From assembly GCA_900315845.1 (NCBI GenBank), contig OOHK01000005.1, positions 1-64,000 on the forward strand: 64,000 nucleotides of DNA. Reading direction: 5' to 3'. Source of the DNA: Candidatus Avelusimicrobium luingense. GTDB lineage: Bacteria > Elusimicrobiota > Elusimicrobia > Elusimicrobiales > Elusimicrobiaceae. The notes under the pieces were generated by a model that made no database searches, had not been told where the DNA came from, and worked only from the letters and a program-made list of their open reading frames with translations. The position numbers and the translations under genes were made by a program. Shown here piece by piece: positions 16,204 through 25,098 of this stretch. Each line of letters starts with the position of its first letter. The first letter of the stretch is position 1.

Positions 16204-16246
16204 AAAAAATACGCGCTCTCTGTTAACAAGAGAGCGCGTATTTTTT
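16204..16246. terminator. Bidirectional terminator, pilin / fba
   Basis: Long stem AAAATACGCGCTCTC / GAGAGCGCGTATTTT between convergent genes, with T-runs on both strands. Confidence 0.92.
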
Positions 16247-16261
16247 GTGCTATAAGAGAAC

Positions 16262-17239
16262 TTATTTCACTCTGCCGGCGGAACCGAATACGGTTTCGTT
16301 CTTTTCGGCATACATCTTAATCAAGGCTTCGCGGGCCGGGCCGAGATATTTGCGCGGGTCAAATTCGGCGGGCTTTTCGGCGAAGATTTTGCGGATGGTG
16401 GCGGTCATCACTAAGCGGCCGTCCGAATCCACATTGATTTTGCATACAGCCGATTTGGCGGCTTTGCGTAATTGTTCTTCCGGGATACCGGCGGTGTTAT
16501 CCAATTTGCCGCCGTATTTGTTGATTTGTTCAACAGCCCATTGCGGTACGGAAGACGAACCGTGCAGTACAATCGGGAAACCGGGCAAGCGTTTGGAAAC
16601 TTCTTCCAAGATATCAAAGCGCAGTTCCGGTAATTTTTCGCCGGGTTTTACTTTGAATTTGTATGCGCCGTGGCTGGTACCAATGGAAATAGCCAACGAA
16701 TCTACACCGGTGCGTTTAACGAAATCTTCTACTTGGGCAGGATCCGTATAGGTGTGGTGTTCGGCGGAAACTTCATCTTCAATACCGGCCAAAACGCCGA
16801 GTTCGCCTTCTACGGTTACATCATGTTGATGTGCATAGTCCACTACTTTTTTGGTGAGTGCTACGTTTTCTTCGTACGGCAAGTGAGAACCGTCAATCAT
16901 GACCGAGGAGAAACCATTGTCAATGCAATCTTTGCACAATTCAAAACTATCTCCGTGGTCTAAGTGTAAGCAAAGCGGAACGGGTTTGCCGATTTCTTTC
17001 ATCATTTCTACGGCACCGCGGGCCATCCAGCGAAGCAAAGTAGCGTTGGCATATTGGCGCGCGCCTTTAGATACTTGCAAGATAACCGGAGAACCGGTTT
17101 GCACACAAGCGGTAACGATCGCTTGGAGTTGTTCCATATTGTTGAAGTTATACGCCGGAATGGCATAACCACCGGCCATTGCATCTTTGAACATTTGGCG
17201 CGTATTTACGAGGCCAAGTTCTTTGTAAGAAACAGTCAT
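16262..17239 (-). CDS. fba: Class II fructose-1,6-bisphosphate aldolase
   Basis: 325 residues. Cleaves fructose 1,6-bisphosphate to DHAP and glyceraldehyde 3-phosphate in glycolysis. The zinc-site motif HLDHGDSFELCKDCIDNG (near 85) and SVMIDGSHLPYEENV are typical, with GVDSLAISIGTSHGAYKF (near 180) and HGSSSVP (near 225) forming the phosphate and zinc sites. Good AGGAGGA ribosome site. A stand-alone gene. Related tagatose-bisphosphate aldolases cannot be fully excluded, but the motifs and length favour Fba. Confidence 0.93.
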   Translation of the reverse strand: MTVSYKELGLVNTRQMFKDAMAGGYAIPAYNFNNMEQLQAIVTACVQTGSPVILQVSKGARQYANATLLRWMARGAVEMMKEIGKPVPLCLHLDHGDSFELCKDCIDNGFSSVMIDGSHLPYEENVALTKKVVDYAHQHDVTVEGELGVLAGIEDEVSAEHHTYTDPAQVEDFVKRTGVDSLAISIGTSHGAYKFKVKPGEKLPELRFDILEEVSKRLPGFPIVLHGSSSVPQWAVEQINKYGGKLDNTAGIPEEQLRKAAKSAVCKINVDSDGRLVMTATIRKIFAEKPAEFDPRKYLGPAREALIKMYAEKNETVFGSAGRVK

Positions 17240-17405
17240 GTATTCCTCCTAAAAATTAAACTTCTTCACTCTTATTCTACAATTTTTTACGGCGGGTGTA
17301 ACATTTTTTCTGGATTTATGAAGGTGTCAAATTCAATTTAACTTGCAAAAAAAAATGTTTGAGAGTATAATGTAAATACCAAAATTATCAAAAAACGGAG
17401 GATTT

Positions 17406-18449
17406 ATGACGGAAAAATTAGATTTTGCTGTGCTTGAAAAACTAACTAATCTGGCGGGCGTTTCCGGCCGCGAAACCCCGGTCCGTGAATATCTTACACA
17501 AATTTTAACGCCGTACGCCGACGAAATCCGCACCGATGTTTTAGGTAATTTAATCGTATATAAAAAAGGTACGTCGGACAAAAACCTGCTTTTGTGTGCC
17601 CATATGGACGAAGTGGGCCTCATGGTACGCTATGTAGATGATAACGGGTTTTTGTATTTTGTTCCGGTAGGCGGGATTGACCCGCGTACGTTACTTGCTC
17701 AACGGGTGCGCGTACAAACTAAAAAAGGCCCGATTTTGGGCGTCATCGGTACGAAACCGGCGCACATCACTACGGAAGCCGACCGCGCCAAAGCCGTTCC
17801 TATGAATGACCTTTATATTGATACCGGTTTGCCCGCCGGAAAAGTGCACGAAATCGTAGAACCCGGTGATAGTGCCGTGTTAGACCGCCAATATGAAGAA
17901 TTTGGCGACGGCCGCATTTGCGCTAAAGCATTAGATGACCGCGCGGGTGTGTTTGTGCTGGCCGAACTGGTGCGTCATGCTAAAAATCCGTTTTATAATA
18001 TTTATGCTGTATTTACCGTACAAGAAGAAGTGGGACTGCGCGGGGCCACAACCGCAGCCTTTGGCATTGATGCCGACTTGGGTTTTGCGTTAGACTCCAC
18101 CGGAGCGGCCGATATCCCCGGTTGCAGTGCGCCTAATTACATTGTACGTGTGGGGGGCGGGGTTGGCGTGTCTGTCATTGATGGGCGCACGATTACGCCC
18201 GATTGGCTTTTTGAAGGATTAAAACAAATTTGCCGTCAGGAAAAAATTAACTGGCAAGTGCGTTGTGCGCCGCGCGGCGGTAATGACGCGGGCGTGATTC
18301 ACTTGTCTAAAACGGGTATTCCCGCTTGTGCCTTATCGCTTGCCGCACGCAATATTCACTCGTGCGTAGAAGTATCTGCCAAGGCCGATATTGAAGCAAT
18401 GTTCCAACTTGTTTCGTATGTGGCACATCACGGGGTAACTCGCTCATAG
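17406..18449 (+). CDS. M42 family metallopeptidase
   Basis: 347 residues, GGAGG site. Co-catalytic two-metal aminopeptidase of the glutamyl-aminopeptidase/FrvX type. Visible are AHMDEVGLMV (near 65, first metal His and Asp), ALDDRAG (near 180, bridging Asp), QEEVGLRGA (near 212, catalytic Glu pair), ALDSTGAADIPG (near 235) and a late His in NIHSC (near 320). Acts on short peptides in the cytoplasm, in keeping with a peptide-fermenting lifestyle. Nine bases before the transketolase-like gene; probably an operon. Confidence 0.9.
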   Translation: MTEKLDFAVLEKLTNLAGVSGRETPVREYLTQILTPYADEIRTDVLGNLIVYKKGTSDKNLLLCAHMDEVGLMVRYVDDNGFLYFVPVGGIDPRTLLAQRVRVQTKKGPILGVIGTKPAHITTEADRAKAVPMNDLYIDTGLPAGKVHEIVEPGDSAVLDRQYEEFGDGRICAKALDDRAGVFVLAELVRHAKNPFYNIYAVFTVQEEVGLRGATTAAFGIDADLGFALDSTGAADIPGCSAPNYIVRVGGGVGVSVIDGRTITPDWLFEGLKQICRQEKINWQVRCAPRGGNDAGVIHLSKTGIPACALSLAARNIHSCVEVSAKADIEAMFQLVSYVAHHGVTRS

Positions 18450-18458
18450 TGTTTTTAT

Positions 18459-20810
18459 ATGAATAAAAAAATGGTACTGGGAAATAAACGCGGCGTTTTT
18501 GTGGATGTATCCGATTATAATAACAAAACCGGATATGCCTTGAGCGCACAAGAAATCGCCGCGCTGACAAAATTAGATTTGGCCTATCGTACGTTAGTGG
18601 CTCTCTTATATAATTATGTGCCCACTTCGGGCCACCCGGGGGGAAGTATTTCCAGCGGACGGATGGTGGAACACCTTTTATATAAGGAAATGGCCTACGA
18701 TTTGAAACGCCCCCATATCAATGAAAACGATATTATTTCGTATGCCGCCGGACACAAAGCGCTGGGATTATATGCCATGTGGGCGTTGCGTAACGAGTGT
18801 GCGCGTATTGGAAATGCTACGTTGTTGCCGACGAAAAAAGAACAACAATTACGTTTGGAAGATCTGCTCGGGTTTCGTCATAATAGCGTACAAAATACGC
18901 CGTTGTTTAATAAGTTTCGCTCCAAACCCCTTGGCGGACATCCCGAGCCGCTCGTGCCGTTTGTCCGCACCAGTACCGGGGCAAGCGGAGTCGGCGACGG
19001 CTCTGCTGTCGGCCTTGCCTTGGCCGCGGCTGATGTGTACGGAAAGAAATGCCCCGTAGTACATATTATAGAAGGGGAAGGCGGTTTAACTGCCGGACGC
19101 GTTAGCGAAGCGGCGGCAGTGGCGGCTACGGCGCAACTGAAAAACGTGGTATTTCACATTGATTGGAACGAGGCCTCTATTGAAACAAACCGCGTAACTT
19201 CCGACGGGGAAAACCCCGGCGAATATGTCCAATGGAATCCGTGTGAGTTTTTCCGTATCCACGATTTTAATGTGATTTACGTGCCTGACGGACATGATTT
19301 TAATCAAATTCATCTCGCCCAGCGTTTAGCCGCGGATATGAAAAATAATCAGCCGACGGCGATTATTTACCGCACGGTTAAAGGATGGAAATACGGTATT
19401 GAAGGCAAGGCATCCCACGGGGCCGGGCATAAATTTGCCTCTGAAGGATTTTATCAGGCACTTGCCGAATTTGAAAAGACGTTTGGCGTGTCGTTCCCGC
19501 GTTTTGAAGGCGATAAAACTCCGGCTAATATAGAAAAGTATTTCTGGGCCAGTTTGCAAACGGTGCGTCAAGCCCTTGAAAAAGAAAAGACAACCGCCAA
19601 ATACATGGCTAAATTACTGACGGCGCGCGCGTCTGCCCTTACAAAGGCTAAACGTACGGCGCGTAAAAATTTGGGAAATAGTCAGTATCTTTATACTAAA
19701 TTTTTACCGTCAAAAATTCCGGCGGAATTTGTTTTTGAAGCCGGGAAATCATACACAACACGTGGCGTATTAGGTAATGTGCTTGGGTATCTTAATAAAC
19801 AAACAAAAGGCACGTTGTTCGTCGGCTCGGCTGACTTATACGGCTCAACGGGTGCGGTGGGAGTAGCAAAAGATTTTCCCGCGGGGAATTTTAATACGCT
19901 TACCAATCCGCTTTCTCGCCGAGTGGCGATGGGGGGAATTTGTGAGGACGGTATGGCGGCGGTATGTAGCGGTATTTCGTCGTTTGGTGCGCACACGGCT
20001 GTCTGTTCATCTTACGGTGCGTTTGTGGCGTTTGAACATGTAGCCGCACGGTTGCATGCAATCGGTGTGCAAGCGGCGCGCGAAGTGGGTCTTACTCCTA
20101 ATACGCTTATTTTGTTTAACGGACATGCCAGTTTGCCCACGGGAGAAGACGGCCCCACTCACGCCGACCCGCAATCACTTCAATTATTGCAAGATAATTT
20201 CCCGACGGGTTCATGTATTACGGCAACCCCGGTAGAAGTAGATGAAATTTGGCCGCTTGTAACAAAATCTTTATCGTTACATCCGGCAGTATTTGCACCG
20301 TTTGTGGCGCGCCCTTCGGCCCAGTTTGTTGACCGCAAGGCATTGGGAATGGATCCTGCGCAACAGGCCGTGAACGGACTGTATTATATGCACCGTGCTA
20401 AAGGCAAAGCCGACGGTACGGTTATTGTTCAGGGAGCAGGTGTAGGACGTATTGTTTTACAAGAAGTCTTACCTGCGCTTGCTAAACATAAATTAAATGT
20501 AAATATCGTTTATATTACCAGCCGCGAACTGTTTGAAGCGTTACCGGAAAAACAACAAGAAAAACTTTTACCGCTTTCGCTTCGTCAAACGGCTATGGGA
20601 ATTACCGATTTTACCCGCCCGACATTAGATGCGTGGCTGTTAAGCCAAGCCGGGCGCAAGCATACGCTTTATCCGCATAAAAACGGAAAGTTTTTAGGCA
20701 GCGGCAGTGCTGGCAAAGTCTATGAAGAAGCCGGCATGTCCGGTGTGGATATGTTGCGTGCAATTAAGGCGTATGTTCACGATTTGAAAAAAGCCAAACA
20801 GTGGCTGTAA
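18459..20810 (+). CDS. Transketolase-like thiamine diphosphate enzyme
   Basis: 783 residues, longer than the usual ~660. The N-terminal ThDP domain has SGHPGGSISSG (near 48) and GDGSAVGLALAAADVYG, then EGEGGLTAGR...HIDWNEASIETNR (the GDG-N type cofactor site, here with EGE in place of GDG). The pyrimidine domain has GICEDGMAAVCSGISSFG (near 500) and GEDGPTHADPQ; a C-terminal transketolase domain follows. Shuttles two-carbon units between sugar phosphates if it is a true transketolase. The altered GDG motif and extra length make a divergent relative possible. No clear ribosome site at the ATG. Confidence 0.8.
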   Translation: MNKKMVLGNKRGVFVDVSDYNNKTGYALSAQEIAALTKLDLAYRTLVALLYNYVPTSGHPGGSISSGRMVEHLLYKEMAYDLKRPHINENDIISYAAGHKALGLYAMWALRNECARIGNATLLPTKKEQQLRLEDLLGFRHNSVQNTPLFNKFRSKPLGGHPEPLVPFVRTSTGASGVGDGSAVGLALAAADVYGKKCPVVHIIEGEGGLTAGRVSEAAAVAATAQLKNVVFHIDWNEASIETNRVTSDGENPGEYVQWNPCEFFRIHDFNVIYVPDGHDFNQIHLAQRLAADMKNNQPTAIIYRTVKGWKYGIEGKASHGAGHKFASEGFYQALAEFEKTFGVSFPRFEGDKTPANIEKYFWASLQTVRQALEKEKTTAKYMAKLLTARASALTKAKRTARKNLGNSQYLYTKFLPSKIPAEFVFEAGKSYTTRGVLGNVLGYLNKQTKGTLFVGSADLYGSTGAVGVAKDFPAGNFNTLTNPLSRRVAMGGICEDGMAAVCSGISSFGAHTAVCSSYGAFVAFEHVAARLHAIGVQAAREVGLTPNTLILFNGHASLPTGEDGPTHADPQSLQLLQDNFPTGSCITATPVEVDEIWPLVTKSLSLHPAVFAPFVARPSAQFVDRKALGMDPAQQAVNGLYYMHRAKGKADGTVIVQGAGVGRIVLQEVLPALAKHKLNVNIVYITSRELFEALPEKQQEKLLPLSLRQTAMGITDFTRPTLDAWLLSQAGRKHTLYPHKNGKFLGSGSAGKVYEEAGMSGVDMLRAIKAYVHDLKKAKQWL

Positions 20811-20827
20811 TTGGGAGGAAATAAAAC

Positions 20828-21256
20828 ATGGCAGAAGAAAAACCTTATTTAACCGGACGGACGTATTTGTTCAAACTTCCGAAAGGGAAAGATTTGTTGG
20901 AATCTTTGTGTGATTTTTGCCACGACAATCAAGTAAAATGCGGAGTGGTTCACGTAATCGGTTCGGTAGCCAATGCCACTATCGGTTACTACGACCCGGC
21001 TAAAAAACGCTACGAAAAACAAACGGTGAATCAGCCGTTGGAACTGCTTAACTTATCGGGCAATATTTCAATTCAAGATAACCGCCCGATGGTGCATGCT
21101 CATGTGACATTGTCTGATGAGGAATTTAATGTCATCGGCGGGCACTTGATGTTAGGTACGAAAATTCACGTTTGCGAAGCGTACGTACAAGAAATTGTCG
21201 GTGAGCCGAAAGTGCGGCGTACGGACAAAGTAACCAAACTCGCCCTTTGGAACTAA
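20828..21256 (+). CDS. PPC/DUF296-domain protein
   Basis: 142 residues, GGAGG site, 17 bases after the transketolase-like gene. A single PPC (plants and prokaryotes conserved) domain: LPKGKDLLESL, a central VIGSVANATIGYYD, and the C-terminal GGHLMLG with conserved His residues (VHAHVTL, GGHL) that can bind metal at the trimer interface. In plants the domain is linked to AT-hook proteins; in bacteria the role is unknown. No AT-hook is present. Confidence 0.85.
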   Translation: MAEEKPYLTGRTYLFKLPKGKDLLESLCDFCHDNQVKCGVVHVIGSVANATIGYYDPAKKRYEKQTVNQPLELLNLSGNISIQDNRPMVHAHVTLSDEEFNVIGGHLMLGTKIHVCEAYVQEIVGEPKVRRTDKVTKLALWN

Positions 21257-21286
21257 TGTAAAGATTATTTATAATCTCTAAAAAGC

Positions 21287-21323
21287 AAACACGGGCCTAA
21301 CTAATTGTTGGGCCCGTGTTTTT
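21287..21323 (+). terminator. Terminator after the M42-transketolase-PPC operon
   Basis: AACACGGGCC / GGCCCGTGTT hairpin followed by TTTT. Confidence 0.9.
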
Positions 21324-21597
21324 GCGTTTTTTTGTTTCACGAACTAAAATGAGTTCAAAAAATCATGCAATTTTTTGCCGGATGAGTCTTTTTTGTACGA
21401 GAAGCATTTTATCCCTTTCTTGTGTTTCTCGTCGGAACGACGGGAAAAAATCAAAATTATCGTCTAAAATGTGTAAAAGATATCAATTTCGTTTTAGAAT
21501 GTCAAGTGTATTTTGAAAAAGGGGTTGCAATTTTTTTCGCAAAGAGTTTTAATAATTAGGTAGGGTAGTTAAACTTAAACAGGAGGAAGTACTTAGC
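21324..21597 (+). promoter_or_regulatory. Long leader and promoter region of the porin gene
   Basis: No gene fits in these 270 bases. A probable promoter is TTGCAA (21525-21530) with a T-tract spacer and TAATAA/AATAAT near 21550-21556; a strong AGGAGG ribosome site is at 21583. Upstream is AT-rich with a short inverted repeat near 21436 (CGTCGGAACGACG). Nothing else is clear. Confidence 0.5.
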
Positions 21598-22875
21598 ATG
21601 AAAAAACTACTAAGCTTGTTAGCCTTGGCTGCTTTGTTACCAGTCTCTGCTAACGCTGACGTATTGAAAAATGTAAACCTCAAAGGCGATATTCAAACTA
21701 TCACCTCTGATGTTAACCACAATATGGTTGTGGCTGTCGATCCGATTACCGGTGAAAATGTAAAAAATTATAACGAAGGCACCAGTGTTCGTGTATTAGC
21801 CGGTTTATCCGCTGATTTAGTGGAAGATGTAACCGCTAATTTAATGTTCCAATATGCGAACGTCTGGGGCAATGATGTCTCCACCGGTAAAACCGTAAAC
21901 CAATATTGGAACGATGTTCGTTTAGTAGAAGCCAATGTGGTACTCCACAATTTATTCTGCTGCTTAGAAGCGACCGTCGGCCGCCAATTCTACGGTGATG
22001 AAGACAGTGCTGTAATGTACATTGGTCCGAACCACTACAATGCCGAATTTAACGGTTTAACCAACTCGTTAGATGCTGCTAAAGTGACCTATGGTGATGA
22101 CGTTAAAGCCTTAACGTTAATCGCCGGTCGCATCAAAATGGTTGATGATGACCTCGTTGATCCTACGATCGTTGTAGACGAAGTTGATGCTACCTTAATC
22201 GGTGGTGACTTCAAATTGAACTTGACCGATGCGTTGAAACTTCAAGCCTATGCTTATAACTTCAGCGATATGAAATTCACCGATCATACCGTTTTCCCGG
22301 CTCTCGTATACCCGGTAGACGGCAACGGTGGTTTCTATGGTGCTAAACTCGGCTTCGACGGCGAAGCTGTCCGCATGGCTGCCGAATATGCCCGCAACTA
22401 TGGTTTCCGCAATGGTCTTTTCAAAGAAAACAAAGACACCGGTCACATGGTTAAAGTGGACTTAGCCACTGATATCAAAGCGGTAACTGCCCGCGGTGCT
22501 TTCTTGTATGCTAACGAAGGCTTCTGGGCCTTGGGTAACTACACTCCCGGCTTGCTTATCGGTCATCGCTTAGGCGGAGATATCTTTGATTACTCCAACA
22601 ACGGTGTTGCCATGTTCAACCTCGGTTTTGATGTAAAACCGGCTGACAAATGGACCGTATCTTTGGACGGTTATTCCTTCCAAGATCACCGCATGGATCA
22701 CTCTTCCACCTGGGAAGGTGACGTAACGGTTAAATATGCCCACAATGAATATGTGGAATTATTCGCCGGTGCCGGTTATGCCAAATACACTTCTTGGGAT
22801 GGTACTGACTACAACAGAGACAACTATAACAAGGACAATGTAAAAGGCCAACTCGGTATGTTAATCAAATTCTAA
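21598..22875 (+). CDS. Outer-membrane porin-like beta-barrel protein
   Basis: 425 residues with a signal peptide (MKKLLSLLALAALLPVSANA, cleaved before D21). The mature part is a run of alternating polar and aromatic strands (for example AKVTYGDDVKALTLIAGRIKM, WTVSLDGYSFQDH, YVELFAGAGYAKYTSW) and ends in a final strand with terminal Phe (GQLGMLIKF), the usual BAM recognition end. The codon use is noticeably more biased than in its neighbours, suggesting high expression. It is likely a general or alginate-export-type porin; the substrate is unknown. It has its own promoter and terminator. Confidence 0.85.
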   Translation: MKKLLSLLALAALLPVSANADVLKNVNLKGDIQTITSDVNHNMVVAVDPITGENVKNYNEGTSVRVLAGLSADLVEDVTANLMFQYANVWGNDVSTGKTVNQYWNDVRLVEANVVLHNLFCCLEATVGRQFYGDEDSAVMYIGPNHYNAEFNGLTNSLDAAKVTYGDDVKALTLIAGRIKMVDDDLVDPTIVVDEVDATLIGGDFKLNLTDALKLQAYAYNFSDMKFTDHTVFPALVYPVDGNGGFYGAKLGFDGEAVRMAAEYARNYGFRNGLFKENKDTGHMVKVDLATDIKAVTARGAFLYANEGFWALGNYTPGLLIGHRLGGDIFDYSNNGVAMFNLGFDVKPADKWTVSLDGYSFQDHRMDHSSTWEGDVTVKYAHNEYVELFAGAGYAKYTSWDGTDYNRDNYNKDNVKGQLGMLIKF

Positions 22876-22890
22876 GTAAATTAGAAATTT

Positions 22891-22925
22891 GTAAAGCCCC
22901 GCTCTTAACGAGCGGGGCTTTTTTA
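22891..22925 (+). terminator. Terminator of the porin gene
   Basis: AAAGCCCCGCT / AGCGGGGCTTTTTTT hairpin with T-run. Confidence 0.92.
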
Positions 22926-22945
22926 TGTCCTATAATATGGCCAAT

Positions 22946-22978
22946 TAAAACGCCCTGTGCGCTTGCACAGGGCGTTTC
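22946..22978 (-). terminator. Terminator of hydG
   Basis: AAACGCCCTGTGC / GCACAGGGCGTTT hairpin; minus-strand T-run TTTTAATT. Confidence 0.85.
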
Positions 22979-22989
22979 GGTATAACTAT

Positions 22990-24372
22990 TTAGAAATACA
23001 AATCACGCTTGCCTGATTTGATTTTGGACAAATTCTCTTTAATCAGCAGTTGTATCGGAGAATCCGCCGGGAACGCTTCTTTCGCCGTGCTTTCAATCAG
23101 CGCATATCCTTTGGCTTTGAGCGGGGCAGGCGCAAAGTCTTCCAAATACTCGGCAAATGTGAACATAGCATTAGGCAAGCAGTGCGTCTTAATTAAGCCC
23201 GGTTTTGCCATATCCATAAAATCTTTGCCTACGCGTCCTAACCGGTAACACCCGGTGCAGAAAGACGGCATATGTTTGGCATCTACCACCGCGTCAATCA
23301 CTTCGGCTAACGAACGGTCATCGGTTAACGTGAATTGGCTGCCATTGTCTTTATCATACGAATAACCGCCCGGGTTCACACGGGATGCCGCGGAAATTTG
23401 CGATACGCCGAGTTCCAAACAGGCATTACGCATGGCAGGGCTTTCGCGCGTGCTTAAAATAATACCTGTATAAGGAACAGCCAAGCGTAGTACGGCTACG
23501 CATTTCTTGAAATCGTCATCGGATAATACGTCGTTGGGGTGCTGGCTGAAATCACTCCCTTCCGCCGGTTCAATGCGCGGAATGGAAATAGTGTGCGGCC
23601 CAATGCCGTATTTTTGATCCAAATACCACGAGTGTTCCAACGTGGCTAAAATCTCGTATTTGTGGTCGTATAAGCCAAGCAGCGGCCCAATGCCCACATC
23701 ATTGATCCCTGCTTCCAAGGCGCGGTCCATAGCGTCTAAACGGAATTGATAATCTTTTTTGGCTCCCGCAATATGCAACTTTTCATACGTTTCTTTGTGA
23801 TACGTTTCTTGAAAAAGTTGATAGGTACCGATATTGCACTTTTTGAGTTCTTCAAATTCGGGTTCTGTCAGCGGTGCGATATTAACGTTAACGCGGCGGA
23901 TATTTTGTCCGTTCCAGCGTGTGTCGTAAATCGTTTTAATGCTGTCATACACATATTGTAAGCCGCCGCCGGGGTATGCTTCTCCGGCCACCATTAAAAT
24001 ACGTTTATGGCCTTGTTGTAACAGGGCGGTAACTTCTTGTTTGATTTCATCTTGTGTGCTGGCATGACGTTTTAACTTCGTGTTAGAACGGCGAAACGCG
24101 CAGTACACACACTCGTTGGAGCATAAGTTGGAAATATAAAGCGGAGCAAATAATACAATACGATTTCCGTAAATGGCTTCTTTGACAAATTTTGCAGTAT
24201 CGTAAAGTTTATTTAACAATTTGCGGTCGGTTAAGTTAAGTAATACGGCCGCCTCCGTCAGCGATATTCCGTGTAGGGCTTTCGCTTTATCTAAAATAGC
24301 CGTCACGTCGGAATCGGTATGCGATTTGGCATCTTCCAACGTTCGTTGTAGTTTTTCATCATCAATGATCAT
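22990..24372 (-). CDS. hydG: [FeFe]-hydrogenase maturation radical SAM enzyme HydG
   Basis: 460 residues from the ATG at 24372; ATG codons further upstream fall in the promoter. HydG cleaves tyrosine to supply the CO and CN ligands of the H-cluster. The radical SAM motif CSNECVYC is near residue 90, GEAYPGGGLQYV near 135, and the C-terminal auxiliary cluster motif CTGCYRLGRVG near 390 distinguishes HydG from ThiH. It works with HydF at 14419 and a HydE encoded elsewhere. No ribosome site is seen before the start; the transcript may be very short-leadered. Confidence 0.92.
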   Translation of the reverse strand: MIIDDEKLQRTLEDAKSHTDSDVTAILDKAKALHGISLTEAAVLLNLTDRKLLNKLYDTAKFVKEAIYGNRIVLFAPLYISNLCSNECVYCAFRRSNTKLKRHASTQDEIKQEVTALLQQGHKRILMVAGEAYPGGGLQYVYDSIKTIYDTRWNGQNIRRVNVNIAPLTEPEFEELKKCNIGTYQLFQETYHKETYEKLHIAGAKKDYQFRLDAMDRALEAGINDVGIGPLLGLYDHKYEILATLEHSWYLDQKYGIGPHTISIPRIEPAEGSDFSQHPNDVLSDDDFKKCVAVLRLAVPYTGIILSTRESPAMRNACLELGVSQISAASRVNPGGYSYDKDNGSQFTLTDDRSLAEVIDAVVDAKHMPSFCTGCYRLGRVGKDFMDMAKPGLIKTHCLPNAMFTFAEYLEDFAPAPLKAKGYALIESTAKEAFPADSPIQLLIKENLSKIKSGKRDLYF

Positions 24373-24393
24373 ATATATATGATACCATTTTAG

Positions 24394-24428
24394 ACGCAAA
24401 AAAACCCCGGTTTAAGCCGGGGTTTTTT
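24394..24428. terminator. Terminator between LemA-like gene and hydG
   Basis: AAAAACCCCGG / CCGGGGTTTTTT hairpin. It ends a transcript from the LemA gene on the minus strand, upstream of hydG. Confidence 0.85.
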
Positions 24429-24440
24429 AGATTATTTGGA

Positions 24441-24965
24441 TTATAAACTGGAATCAAAATCAAAATAATCGTACGGTTCCATTTCAAACATCTTCGCAAT
24501 CAGGTTGAGTGGAATTACCGTCGTAATAATGTTAAATGTGTGTGCCGTAGAATTATATTTCTTTTTGGCCCGTTGAATTTTCTGTTCCGATTGAATAATA
24601 CTGTCTTTGAGTTTGGAAAAATGTTCATCGTTGGTAAGTTCGGGGTGCTTGCTGGCGGCTTCAAATACCGTTTGGAACGCATGCGTAAGTTTTGCTTCGT
24701 GTTCTACCCGTTCTTTTAACGAAAGTTTTTGCGGGTTTGGCATTTTGAACGAACTTAACTGATATGCAAATTCCCGGTCCAATTCTGATAAAGACGCCGC
24801 CGATAACGCCAACGACGGAATAAATTCCATGCGGAATTTGAGTTGGTGATCCAACTGTTGCCACGCTTTTTGGGTTTGTTTGCTTAATGAAGCAAATTTA
24901 AAATACGCTAAAATAAAGATAAGTACCAAAACGCACATGGCGCCAAATAAAAACCACACTACCAT
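24441..24965 (-). CDS. LemA family membrane-anchored protein
   Basis: 174 residues from the ATG at 24965, chosen for the AAGGAG seven bases upstream (a frame from 24989 is open). One N-terminal membrane helix (VVWFLFGAMCVLVLIFILAYF) is followed by a long helical region with the LemA pattern QKAWQQLDHQLKFRMEFIPSL (near 35) and KKYNSTAHTFNIITTVIPLNLIA (near 140), ending in PYDYFDF. LemA proteins are helical and membrane-attached with no settled function. Single gene. Confidence 0.82.
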   Translation of the reverse strand: MVVWFLFGAMCVLVLIFILAYFKFASLSKQTQKAWQQLDHQLKFRMEFIPSLALSAASLSELDREFAYQLSSFKMPNPQKLSLKERVEHEAKLTHAFQTVFEAASKHPELTNDEHFSKLKDSIIQSEQKIQRAKKKYNSTAHTFNIITTVIPLNLIAKMFEMEPYDYFDFDSSL

Positions 24966-25098
24966 AAGTTTTCTCCTTGTTTGTAGCAAATTGCTTACTC
25001 TTTAAGTATATGTTTAACTCCGAGAAAAATCAAGCCTTTTGTAAAAGAAGTATCTTCTAAGCCAAAACTTGTTATAATACTTGTAACGAGGAACCTCT

